Source of the DNA: UBA6168 sp041741095
GTDB taxonomy: Bacteria > Bacteroidota > Bacteroidia > Chitinophagales > Saprospiraceae
DNA length: 64,000 nucleotides
Assembly: GCA_041741095.1 (NCBI GenBank)
Contig: JBGSKQ010000111.1
Location: forward strand, 1-64,000
Direction of reading: 5' to 3'
The notes beneath the pieces were generated by a model that searched no databases, was not told the origin of the DNA, and saw only the letters and a program-made list of their open reading frames with translations. Position numbers and translations under genes: made by a program. Below, piece after piece: positions 56,107-63,592 of the stretch. Position 1 is the stretch's first letter. Every line of letters starts with the position of its first letter.

Positions 56107-56748
56107 ATGAAAGATTATCCAGTTACCCAGCGAAACAAAGTAAAACGCCTGCCCAAACGGGGGCATTATGACCGTGAGACGGTATATAGTATCCTCGATG
56201 ACGGCTTCCTCTGCCATGTAGGTTTTACCATAGAAGGGCAACCCTACGTTATCCCAACTTCTTATGGCCGTGACGGCGACAAGGTTTATTTCCATGGTTC
56301 CTCCAAGAGCAGAATGCTCACCCACCTGGACAAAGGCATCCCTGTCTGTCTTACGGTAACTCACCTGGACGGGCTCGTATTGGCCCGATCGGCTTTCCAC
56401 CATTCTATGAATTACCGCTCCGCATTGCTCTTCGGCACGGCCAGATTGATAGAAGGTGAAGAAAAGGAAAAAGCCCTGTTCCTTATTTCGGAAAGCATCC
56501 TCAAGGGCCGCTGGGACGAAGTGCGTGGCCCAAATACCCAGGAAATGAAAGCGACCAGTGTCCTTTGCCTTGATGTAGAAACGGCTTCCGCTAAAATCCG
56601 CACCGGCCCGCCTGGCGACGATGAGGAGGACTATGCACTGCCCATCTGGGCGGGAGTGCTGCCCATCTCCCAACAATATGGTCCGCCAACCAATGATCCT
56701 TTGTTGCGAGAGGGAATCCCTGTATCTGACAGCGTGAAAAATATATAA
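56107..56748 (+). CDS. Pyridoxamine 5'-phosphate oxidase-like FMN-binding protein
   Basis: A 213-residue cytosolic protein with a split-barrel FMN-binding fold (pfam-type pyridoxamine 5'-phosphate oxidase-like, flavin-nucleotide-binding). It has the family's KRLPKRGHYDRETVYSILDDGFLCHVGF start (core: RGHYDRETVYSILD), then YVIPTSYGRDGDKVYFHGSSKSRML and VCLTVTHLDGLVLARSAFHHSMNYRS. Members reduce or bind flavins or are related to nitro-compound handling; the substrate here is unknown. The gene stands alone with its own promoter. Confidence 0.88.
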   Translation: MKDYPVTQRNKVKRLPKRGHYDRETVYSILDDGFLCHVGFTIEGQPYVIPTSYGRDGDKVYFHGSSKSRMLTHLDKGIPVCLTVTHLDGLVLARSAFHHSMNYRSALLFGTARLIEGEEKEKALFLISESILKGRWDEVRGPNTQEMKATSVLCLDVETASAKIRTGPPGDDEEDYALPIWAGVLPISQQYGPPTNDPLLREGIPVSDSVKNI

Positions 56749-56823
56749 ATGGCTTCGCTGTTTCATGGTTTCTTGGCCATTTGACGGCCTTGAGAATTAT
56801 GGAACAATTAAATCAAAGAAACA

Positions 56824-57336
56824 ATGAAAAAACGACCACAAGCGCACGAATACGGTGCCTATTACCACACTTATATCAGCAAGGTCGAAAATGACGATGT
56901 GCTGCATGCTTTGCAAGAAGGCCAGCGCTTTACCCTTGATTTTTTTAAAAACCTGCCTTTGGAAAAATGGGATTTCCGCTACGCCCCTGGCAAATGGAGC
57001 GTCAAGGAACTCCTGCAGCATGTGATAGATGGCGAGCGGATATTTGCCTACAGGGCCTTGCGCATCGCTCGAAACGACAAAACTCCGCTGCCAGGTTTTA
57101 ATGAAAACGAATATGCTGATGCCTCCCATGCCGACCAACGCACACCATCGTCGCTGCTGGCCGAATACGAAGCCGTTCGGGCTGCTACCTTGCATTTGTT
57201 CCAACATTTTACAGAAGAAGATTTGGGGCGCATCGGCACGGCCAGCAACTTTCCGGCCTCGCCGCTTGCCATCGGCTTCATCATTGCGGGCCATGAAAAA
57301 CACCATATCGGGGTGATAAAAGAGCGGTATTTGTGA
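56824..57336 (+). CDS. DinB-family protein
   Basis: A 170-residue four-helix DinB/YfiT-type protein. Metal-site residues: His66 region in LLQHVIDGERIF and the C-terminal GHEKHHIGVIKER with two His. The APGKWSVKELLQHV motif is the family hallmark. DinB-type proteins include thiol-dependent transferases that act on small molecules; the reaction is unknown. A second DinB-domain gene follows 73 bp downstream, so the two are tandem members of one family. Confidence 0.88.
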   Translation: MKKRPQAHEYGAYYHTYISKVENDDVLHALQEGQRFTLDFFKNLPLEKWDFRYAPGKWSVKELLQHVIDGERIFAYRALRIARNDKTPLPGFNENEYADASHADQRTPSSLLAEYEAVRAATLHLFQHFTEEDLGRIGTASNFPASPLAIGFIIAGHEKHHIGVIKERYL

Positions 57337-57345
57337 GGGAGAAGG

Positions 57346-57372
57346 TGTTTTTGTGTTTATGTTTTCATGTAT
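57346..57372 (+). repeat. GTGTTT word repeat before the DinB-cupin gene
   Basis: GTGTTTTT, GTGTTTAT, GTTTTCAT, GTATTTTT: imperfect 8-nt words upstream of the ATG at 57410. Confidence 0.55.
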
Positions 57373-57409
57373 TTTTTGGAGTGTTTTTCAACGTCAAATC
57401 ATTGATTTT

Positions 57410-58189
57410 ATGGAAAATATCATTGCCCGGCTGCAACAATTGGTAATAGTGGTGCCAACCCGTTTGCAGCAGTTTTCAGTGGAAGAAATGACCGACCGGC
57501 CCGCTCCGGGCAAGTGGTCGAAAAGGGAAATACTTGGCCACCTTTGCGATTCGGCACTGCACAATTGGCAGCGATATTCATATATCCAAATGCAGGGAGA
57601 TGGGCCGTTCCACATTCAACGCTACCCGCAGGATGAATTGGTGAAATGCAACAATTACCAGCATTTGCCAACGGGCCAAATCGCAGCGCTTTGGGCCAGC
57701 CTGAACACGCAAATAGTGGCTGTTTTGAAAAATATGCCGACGGAAAAGCTGTCCAGCCCAATCGTTTTACCAAATGGAACATCGGCCAGTTTGTCCTTCC
57801 TTGTGCAAGATTATTTGGAGCATTTGGAACACCATCTCCGGCAGATTTTTTTGGATGAAATAGGTGTCCCGGCACTTCCCGCCAATTGGCAAATTTCTGT
57901 AGAAAAGGCGATGAATATTTTATCAAAACACCCGGAAGGAAAGCCTTTTGCCACCCTTATGGAGCAGGGCCGCATGTACGTTGAAATTTATCAACCACAA
58001 AAAGTGGACTTGCAGCAGCCGCACGATCAGGATGAAATCTACGTCGTCATCAGCGGCAGCGGGATATTTTACAACAATGGAGAGCGGCATTCTTTTCAGC
58101 CTAGTGATTTGATATTTGTACCCGCAGGCGTTGAACACCGTTTTGAAGATTTTACCGATGATTTTAAAACCTGGGTCGTGTTTTATTGA
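57410..58189 (+). CDS. DinB-cupin fusion protein
   Basis: A 259-residue fusion. Residues 1-165 are a DinB-type four-helix bundle (APGKWSKREILGHLCDSALHNW near 30-52, His in LEHLEHHLRQIF). Residues 170-259 are a single-domain cupin (DQDEIYVVISGSGIFYNNGERHSFQPSDLIFVPAGVEHRF, quoted in part: SGSGIFYNNGERHSF, and the PAGVEHRF metal box). A DinB plus cupin fusion is unusual to my knowledge; both parts bind metal and could act on related small-molecule substrates. Substrate unknown. The start at 57410 is the first with DinB homology; a longer ORF begins at 57353. Confidence 0.85.
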   Translation: MENIIARLQQLVIVVPTRLQQFSVEEMTDRPAPGKWSKREILGHLCDSALHNWQRYSYIQMQGDGPFHIQRYPQDELVKCNNYQHLPTGQIAALWASLNTQIVAVLKNMPTEKLSSPIVLPNGTSASLSFLVQDYLEHLEHHLRQIFLDEIGVPALPANWQISVEKAMNILSKHPEGKPFATLMEQGRMYVEIYQPQKVDLQQPHDQDEIYVVISGSGIFYNNGERHSFQPSDLIFVPAGVEHRFEDFTDDFKTWVVFY

Positions 58190-58191
58190 TG

Positions 58192-58226
58192 GTTTCATTG
58201 TCTCATTGTCAATGAAACAATGAAAC
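58192..58226. terminator. Hairpin between convergent genes
   Basis: GTTTCATTGTCTCATTG (58192-58208) pairs with CAATGAAACAATGAAAC (58210-58226) with one mismatch, a 1-nt centre and 8-nt words (AATGAAAC). It lies between the convergent DinB-cupin gene (ends 58189) and rodA (ends 58235) and may terminate both. Confidence 0.55.
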
Positions 58227-58234
58227 AATGCCTC

Positions 58235-59638
58235 CTAACTCCTATTCGCATCCAATTTCAACAAAACACTGATCATCAGGGTAAAGGCAAGCAAGGACGA
58301 GCCGCCCTTGCTGAGGAAGGGAAGGGGGATGCCAATGATGGGCATCAGCCCCATCGTCATGGCGATATTGATGAAGAAGTGGATAAAAATAATCCCGACT
58401 ACAGCATAGGCATAGAGGCGGTTGAAGTCGGAGCGCTGTCGTTCGGCTATGAAAATAATGCGCCACATGAGCAGCAGGAAAAGAGAAATAATGAGGAAAG
58501 TGCCCACGAAGCCCTGCTCCTCTCCGATGGCGCAAAAGATGAAGTCTGTGATTTGTTCAGGCACGAAGTTGCCCTGCGTGAGGTTGCCTTCGAGGAAGCC
58601 TTTGCCGAAAAGGCCGCCAGAGCCGATGGCCATTTTTGAGTGGTTGAGGTTGTATGCGGCACCTTGGGGATCAGCCTCGGCGGGTTTCAGCCAAACGAGG
58701 ATGCGCTCTTGCTGGTGCCTTTTCAGGAAATGGTTGTAGGCAAAATTGGAAATATAGGCCAAGTTGCTGCCCACGATAAGGCAGAGCATGACAATGCCCG
58801 CATAGTTTTGGTTTTTCCGGTACACCTGTACGCCCGCCAACGCCAATACTGCTACGATGCTGCCTGCAAGCACATAATCCACGAAACCTTTTTGGATGGC
58901 ATAGCCCGCTGCCACGGCCAGGGCGGTAAAGCCCAGCAGCCAGTAGCTCCTTTTTCCCAAATTCCACAATAAAAACAAGGCTGCAATGGCCGCCAGGCCA
59001 ATGATGATGTAAACGGGCGGATTGACCAGCCCCAGCACCAAAATCGTCGCCACACAAAACCCAATGATGAAAACACCGCCGGGAAAACCTTCCCTGAACA
59101 GCACGATAAAAAAGGAAGTGAAAACGATGGCCGAACCCGCATCTGGCTGTAGCATGACCAGGAAAATGGGCGCCAGGAAAAAGGCCATAGCATACAATTG
59201 AGAGCGGAAGCTCCGCAGGCTGTTGGTATAGGAACTTAAATAACTGGCAAGGGCAATGGCCGTCCCAAATTTGGCAAATTCAGAGGGTTGCAGCGTGATG
59301 CCACCTCCAAAATCGAACCAGGCGGTAGCACCTTTAATGGTTTTCCCAAAAATCAAAACCGCCACCAACAAGAGCAGGCACGCTACATAAATGATATTGG
59401 CAAAGGTGCGCCAGAACTTAAAGTCAATCGTATAAGCAATGAAAAACACGCCCAATCCAATCAGCACCCAAATCAACTGCTTGCCCACTGGCGTATCCAT
59501 AAAGTCAAAAAATCCACCCTCGTAGCCGTCTTGGCCAAATCCTACGGTATAGATCATGGCCCATCCGATAGCCACCAGCGCCAAGTAAATAGAGAAGGTA
59601 AACCAGTCAATATTTTTGCTATTGGAACGGGGGCGCAT
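58235..59638 (-). CDS. rodA: RodA-type SEDS peptidoglycan polymerase
   Basis: A 467-residue polytopic SEDS protein with about ten helices that polymerises glycan strands with a partner class B PBP during elongation. SEDS motifs: WFDFGGGITLQPSEFAK near 100-117 (core: LQPSEFAK), the DAGSA segment near 170, the long periplasmic loop (about 290-345) with WLKPAEADPQGAAYNL and GSGGLFGKGFLEGN, and GIPLPFLSKGGSS near 440. It is the elongation (RodA) type because of FLEGNLTQGNFVPEQITDF. The PBP2 gene is not in the window. Confidence 0.94.
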   Translation of the reverse strand: MRPRSNSKNIDWFTFSIYLALVAIGWAMIYTVGFGQDGYEGGFFDFMDTPVGKQLIWVLIGLGVFFIAYTIDFKFWRTFANIIYVACLLLLVAVLIFGKTIKGATAWFDFGGGITLQPSEFAKFGTAIALASYLSSYTNSLRSFRSQLYAMAFFLAPIFLVMLQPDAGSAIVFTSFFIVLFREGFPGGVFIIGFCVATILVLGLVNPPVYIIIGLAAIAALFLLWNLGKRSYWLLGFTALAVAAGYAIQKGFVDYVLAGSIVAVLALAGVQVYRKNQNYAGIVMLCLIVGSNLAYISNFAYNHFLKRHQQERILVWLKPAEADPQGAAYNLNHSKMAIGSGGLFGKGFLEGNLTQGNFVPEQITDFIFCAIGEEQGFVGTFLIISLFLLLMWRIIFIAERQRSDFNRLYAYAVVGIIFIHFFINIAMTMGLMPIIGIPLPFLSKGGSSLLAFTLMISVLLKLDANRS

Positions 59639-59658
59639 GGGCGAAGCTTGTGTTGCGA

Positions 59659-59712
59659 GGTTTATGGTTCGGGTTTATGGTTTATGCTATGCCTGCGCCC
59701 AAACCATAAAAT
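59659..59712. repeat. GGTTTAT word array upstream of rodA
   Basis: GGTTTAT, GGTTCGG, GGTTTAT, GGTTTAT and the inverse CCATAAA word at about 59705. Upstream of the rodA start on the minus strand. Confidence 0.65.
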
Positions 59713-59812
59713 ATAGACCATAATTACGTCAATGAAATTAATTTAGAATTTAATTTTCACAGCCGATTGATTGTCAAATATTTTCACAATTTCCAATTTC
59801 TATTTAAACCAA

Positions 59813-60544
59813 TCAGTCTATATATTCAACTTTTCGGAGGAAGCGGAAGCCGGCGGTCACTTCGAAGGTCAGGTTGCGGGTAATGCGTTCTGGGTAAAGG
59901 CGGTCGTTATTGCCTGTATAAACATCATAGCCAACGAAAGAAGGTTGGCGGTATTGGGCAGAAAAATCGGGGTTTACGGAAATCTCCAAAACAGCACCTA
60001 TCAACTCGCTAAAAGGAATTTCAATACCGCCGCCCACGGTGACCCCGTAGTTTAATTTTCTCACAAAATCATCGCTGGGAAAGGTCAGACGGTAAAGCTG
60101 GTTGATATCGTCGTATTGCTTCAGGTTGGTGCTTACTGTATAATCGCCCCGCAAGCCAAACATGTAGTACAGCCTGGTGTTGGCGTCCAGGTCGCCAATT
60201 CTCACCTTACCGCCCAATGTGAGGGATAGGTTGTTGTAAATAAACTCATAAGTAGGCGGGCGGAAAACTTCGCCATTGCCATTGACCACGGTGAAATTCC
60301 GGTTCCTGATGGCGCTGCCCTTGCGGTGAAAACCCAATTGCCCAAAGACGGAGAACTTGGATTCATCGCTCAGGCTTTCCATAGAAAATATCCCGTGGTA
60401 TTTTATCAGTGGATCCTGTTGCCAGCCATTGATTTTTTGAATCCCCATCGTCAAGCCTCCTTTCAGCCCAAAGGCAGTCCCCTGTGCAGCCATCCAGTTG
60501 AAAATGGCCAATTGGCAAGCAAATAACAGTATCGTTTTTTTCAT
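59813..60544 (-). CDS. Outer-membrane beta-barrel protein
   Basis: A 243-residue protein with a signal peptide (MKKTILLFACQLAIFNWMAAQ) and an eight- to ten-strand barrel of the type called outer membrane protein beta-barrel domain in Bacteroidota: alternating strands such as FGLKGGLTMGIQ, SKFSVFGQLGFHRKGS and LTFEVTAGFRFL, ending FRFLRKVEYID. The C-terminus is not the classical aromatic end, but FRF lies within the last strand. Function unknown. It has its own promoter at 60599-60606. Confidence 0.82.
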   Translation of the reverse strand: MKKTILLFACQLAIFNWMAAQGTAFGLKGGLTMGIQKINGWQQDPLIKYHGIFSMESLSDESKFSVFGQLGFHRKGSAIRNRNFTVVNGNGEVFRPPTYEFIYNNLSLTLGGKVRIGDLDANTRLYYMFGLRGDYTVSTNLKQYDDINQLYRLTFPSDDFVRKLNYGVTVGGGIEIPFSELIGAVLEISVNPDFSAQYRQPSFVGYDVYTGNNDRLYPERITRNLTFEVTAGFRFLRKVEYID

Positions 60545-60598
60545 TTTTCTATTGTGTTTATTGATACGTGCCCAAGCAAATTCCTTATGAAATCAGGG

Positions 60599-60606
60599 CA
60601 AATGTA
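60599..60606 (-). promoter_or_regulatory. Beta-barrel gene promoter -7 box
   Basis: TACATTTG on the minus strand fits TAnnTTTG, 55 nt before the ATG at 60544. Confidence 0.5.
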
Positions 60607-60661
60607 AACAGTTGCATCCAGATCTCTTTAACCGCCATTGCAACTGCTACTGCCACCGTCC

Positions 60662-61918
60662 TCACTTCACCCTCAGCACCTGCCCGATACTGATCACCGT
60701 GCCTGAAATGCCATTCAACCTGGACAACTCGTCCACCGAAATGCTGTAGCGGCGGGAGATGCTGTACAGTGTGTCCCCTTTTACAACGGTATGATAGGTA
60801 GCATTGGCGGGTGGATCGGGCTTGGTATCTGGATTAGTGGAAGGCGTCGTGCCGGGGTTGGTGGGTGGCGTTGGTACGACTACTTCATCTAAAAAATCCT
60901 CGTCGCCCTGGATAAGCGGAGGTACTGAATTAGTCGGCTTCGGCTCGGATACTAAGCGGGGCCTGGTACCTTTGGATATGTTGAAACCTTTAAGTTTGAT
61001 GCGTTCGTTTTTTTGTGGCTCCGAACCTTCGGGCATTCGGTTGCGCTTGTAGAGCCGCTTTAAATTGACGGCGTACAATTGAGAGATTTCAAGCATGGTT
61101 TGCCCCTCTTCCACGTAGTGCCACTTGCGGTCGCCCCGGTAGCGGCAGCGCTTGGGTTGCAGGTAAATCCGTTGGTCTTCGGTCAGAGTGTCGTTGGGAT
61201 TGGGCAGCACGTCGTTGTATTTTTCAAGGCGGCTGATAGGAATGCGGCTTTTTTCCGAAATTTCCTGTACGGTGATTTTATTTTTTACAAAAACCACTTT
61301 TACACTGTTCACCCGGCGGATGTCAAGGCCAGCGATGGCATCCTCCGGTTTGTCGGGTTTGCCACCAACATACTGGTCCATGGAAGCCCGATCCAATTCG
61401 CTCAGGTTATAGGTTTCGATGATTCGCACGAGCTTGTCGTCGTAACCAGCGCCCGTAGCATAGCCGGCAGTACGCAGCCCTTTAGCCCATCGTTTGTAAT
61501 CGGTAGGATCGAGGCGGAACAGGAAGCCGTAGCGGTTTTCCTTGCGTGGGTCCCGCAGGAATTCGGAGTGGGCGATAAAGGATTCTTCCACGTCTTTGTA
61601 CTTCCTGAAACAAGATTTGGTCAGGTTTCCAAAATCGTCGTAGTCGTCGTCCTCTTTTTCAAAGGTTTTGCCGTTCCAGTCACTATGGCATTTAATGCCG
61701 AAGTGGTTGTTGGCCTTCTTGGCCAGTTCGCTTTTGCCGGCGTTGGATTCCAAGAGGGCTTGGGCCAGTTTGATGCTGGCAGGTACTCCGGCCCGCTGCA
61801 TCTCCTCCACGGCTATTTTTTTATACCTTTCAATATAATCAATAAAATCGGCGCTCTGGCCATGCAGGCTGGTGAAAACATTGGTGGCCAAACAAATCAA
61901 CAAGGTAATTCTGTGCAT
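60662..61918 (-). CDS. Glucosaminidase-type cell-wall hydrolase with LysM repeats
   Basis: A 418-residue exported hydrolase. A signal peptide (MHRITLLICLATNVFTSLHGQ), a mannosyl-glycoprotein endo-beta-N-acetylglucosaminidase-like domain (about 25-185; the catalytic Glu is in QALLESNAGKSELAKKANNHFGIKC), then LysM-like repeats at about 220-255 (ITVQEISEKSRIPISRLEKYN, core shown), 275-310 (WHYVEEGQTMLEISQLY) and 375-418 (YHTVVKGDTLYSISRRYSIS), with a Pro/Thr-rich linker at 340-370. It cuts glycan strands and binds peptidoglycan. The ATG at 61918 is chosen for the signal peptide. Confidence 0.9.
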   Translation of the reverse strand: MHRITLLICLATNVFTSLHGQSADFIDYIERYKKIAVEEMQRAGVPASIKLAQALLESNAGKSELAKKANNHFGIKCHSDWNGKTFEKEDDDYDDFGNLTKSCFRKYKDVEESFIAHSEFLRDPRKENRYGFLFRLDPTDYKRWAKGLRTAGYATGAGYDDKLVRIIETYNLSELDRASMDQYVGGKPDKPEDAIAGLDIRRVNSVKVVFVKNKITVQEISEKSRIPISRLEKYNDVLPNPNDTLTEDQRIYLQPKRCRYRGDRKWHYVEEGQTMLEISQLYAVNLKRLYKRNRMPEGSEPQKNERIKLKGFNISKGTRPRLVSEPKPTNSVPPLIQGDEDFLDEVVVPTPPTNPGTTPSTNPDTKPDPPANATYHTVVKGDTLYSISRRYSISVDELSRLNGISGTVISIGQVLRVK

Positions 61919-61980
61919 GAGGTTATATTTTGGTGTTGGAAGTTTTGTTGCTGTTAAAAAAGTTGTAGTTCCTTTGCGGG

Positions 61981-61988
61981 CAAATATA
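61981..61988 (-). promoter_or_regulatory. Glucosaminidase gene promoter -7 box
   Basis: TATATTTG on the minus strand fits TAnnTTTG, 63 nt before the ATG. Confidence 0.5.
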
Positions 61989-62139
61989 AAAACTGCCGCC
62001 ATTGTTTTTTAGGTATAAAAAGTTGCAAAAAGTTTCACATATAAGGGAGAAGACATATTTTAGCCGCTTGAAATATTGGTAACCGTAGGCAAGCCCCCTG
62101 CTGTTGCCAATGCCACACTATTCAACAAGTCATTACTCT

Positions 62140-62835
62140 ATGAACACACAGGTACAACAAGGACGACGGTACGTCTTCATTGACTTTGAAAACCTACTTC
62201 AGGTCAAGTTTAAAAAACTGGAGAAAGTAGCTACCAGGATTTTTGTTTTTGTGGATGCCAAAGAAGATTCCTTGCCGCTCCAGCTTGCCCGCCAGATGCA
62301 GCCTTTTGGCAAAAACCTCCGTTGGATAGTGGTCAGCAACTCCCCAAATGGCAAGCTCAACTACCATATTGCCTTCATCATGGGCAAGCTCCACCAAAAA
62401 CTCGACATGGACGTGGAGTTCGCCGTCGTCTCCCACGAAACTGATTTCGATCCACTCATCAGTTTCATCAACCAAACTGGCCGTAGCTGCTTGCGGGTAA
62501 AACGCAAAAAAGAAGACTCCACTGTTTTCCACGATGAAAGCGCCGACATCCATGATTACCATGAATCTGACAGCAACCCGCTCGGCCCATTTTCAGGCGA
62601 TGGTGACATGGGCGTGCTGGTGGAAGACGAAATCATCGCCCGTACCGCCGAAGAAACCGTCAAGCGTCTCATCCGCTCCGGCAACCGCCCGCAAGACGTG
62701 GCAACTCTCAAAAATTATATACTTTTGCACAGCCAGGAGCTCTCCCTGCACGGTAACGTGGATCGCATCATCCAAAAGATGAAAGAGACCAACGATATCG
62801 AAATCCGCAAAGGGGAAGTGACCTATAATTTTTGA
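62140..62835 (+). CDS. NYN/PIN-like domain protein
   Basis: A 231-residue cytosolic protein. The N-terminal half has an NYN/PIN-like fold: YVFIDFENLLQVKF with the active-site Asp near 14, FVDAKEDS, VVSNSPNGKLNYHIAFIMGKL, and VVSHETDFDPLISFIN with Asp near 103. The C-terminal part (about 170-231) is helical, with AEETVKRLIRSGNRPQDVATLKNYI resembling an OST-HTH type RNA-binding module, which I would not assert. Probably an RNase. frr starts 57 bp after it. Confidence 0.72.
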   Translation: MNTQVQQGRRYVFIDFENLLQVKFKKLEKVATRIFVFVDAKEDSLPLQLARQMQPFGKNLRWIVVSNSPNGKLNYHIAFIMGKLHQKLDMDVEFAVVSHETDFDPLISFINQTGRSCLRVKRKKEDSTVFHDESADIHDYHESDSNPLGPFSGDGDMGVLVEDEIIARTAEETVKRLIRSGNRPQDVATLKNYILLHSQELSLHGNVDRIIQKMKETNDIEIRKGEVTYNF

Positions 62836-62839
62836 AACT

Positions 62840-62867
62840 GCTGGTTGTTCTGGTAAAAACAACCAGC
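62840..62867 (+). repeat. Hairpin and AACAACC words before frr
   Basis: GCTGGTTGTT (62840-62849) pairs perfectly with AACAACCAGC (62858-62867). The word AACAACCA then recurs before the frr start. It sits in the NYN-frr junction; no T-run follows it. Confidence 0.6.
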
Positions 62868-62892
62868 TATGAACAACCAACTATCAGGAACT

Positions 62893-63459
62893 ATGCAAGC
62901 AGAAGAGATCAACGCTATGATGCAGGCAACGGAAAGCTCCATGAAAGACGCCGTTGACCACCTCCAATACGAACTCAGCAAAGTAAGGACCGGCAAAGCA
63001 TCGCCCGCCATGTTGAACGACCTCGCCGTCAGCTACTATGGCAATATGACGCCGCTCAACCAAGTGGCCAGCATTTCCACTGCCGACGCCCGCACCATCG
63101 TCATCCAGCCTTGGGAAAAAAACATGCTTGGCCCCATCGAAAAATCCATCTTCGAGGCAAACCTTGGCGTGACGCCCATGAACGATGGCGAAGTGGTGCG
63201 TCTCTCCATCCCCCCGCTCACCGAAGAGCGCCGCAGGGACTTGGCCAAGCAGGCAAAACATTTCGGCGAAGAGGCCAAGATCAGCCTACGCAGCACCCGC
63301 CACAAGGCTTTGGACACCATTAAAAAAGCAGTGAAAGATGGATACCCGGAAGATTCCGGCAAACGCAAAGAACAAGAAGTGGACGACATGATAAAGGATT
63401 ACACCAAACGGATTGACCACGCCGTAGAAGCCAAGGAAAAAGACATTATGACCGTTTGA
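62893..63459 (+). CDS. frr: Ribosome recycling factor
   Basis: A 188-residue cytosolic protein that releases ribosomes from mRNA after termination, together with EF-G. It has the family blocks HLQYELSKVRTGKASPAMLNDLAVSYYG (core: KVRTGKASPAML), the DARTIVIQPWEK segment, and GVTPMNDGEVVRLSIPPLTEERRRDLAKQAK (core: LTEERRRDL). Length is normal. The ATG at 62893 (MQAEEINAMM) is preferred; an upstream in-frame ATG at 62869 adds eight residues and lies in a word repeat. Probably co-transcribed with the NYN-like gene. Confidence 0.95.
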   Translation: MQAEEINAMMQATESSMKDAVDHLQYELSKVRTGKASPAMLNDLAVSYYGNMTPLNQVASISTADARTIVIQPWEKNMLGPIEKSIFEANLGVTPMNDGEVVRLSIPPLTEERRRDLAKQAKHFGEEAKISLRSTRHKALDTIKKAVKDGYPEDSGKRKEQEVDDMIKDYTKRIDHAVEAKEKDIMTV

Positions 63460-63471
63460 TGTTTTTGTTTG

Positions 63472-63525
63472 GATAAAATGAAAAAGCCTTTCATGTACGC
63501 CATCGAAAGGCTTTTTCATTTTATC
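63472..63525 (+). terminator. frr terminator
   Basis: A perfect 21-bp stem (63472-63492 with 63505-63525), loop of 12, starting 13 bp after the stop codon. The inner part is AAAAAG / CTTTTT, so the T-run lies inside the stem. Confidence 0.8.
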
Positions 63526-63592
63526 ATAGTAAAAAGTAATTTTCTATCTTGCCGCCGCACTGGAAACACTACAAAACAAACATTCCTGCCAC

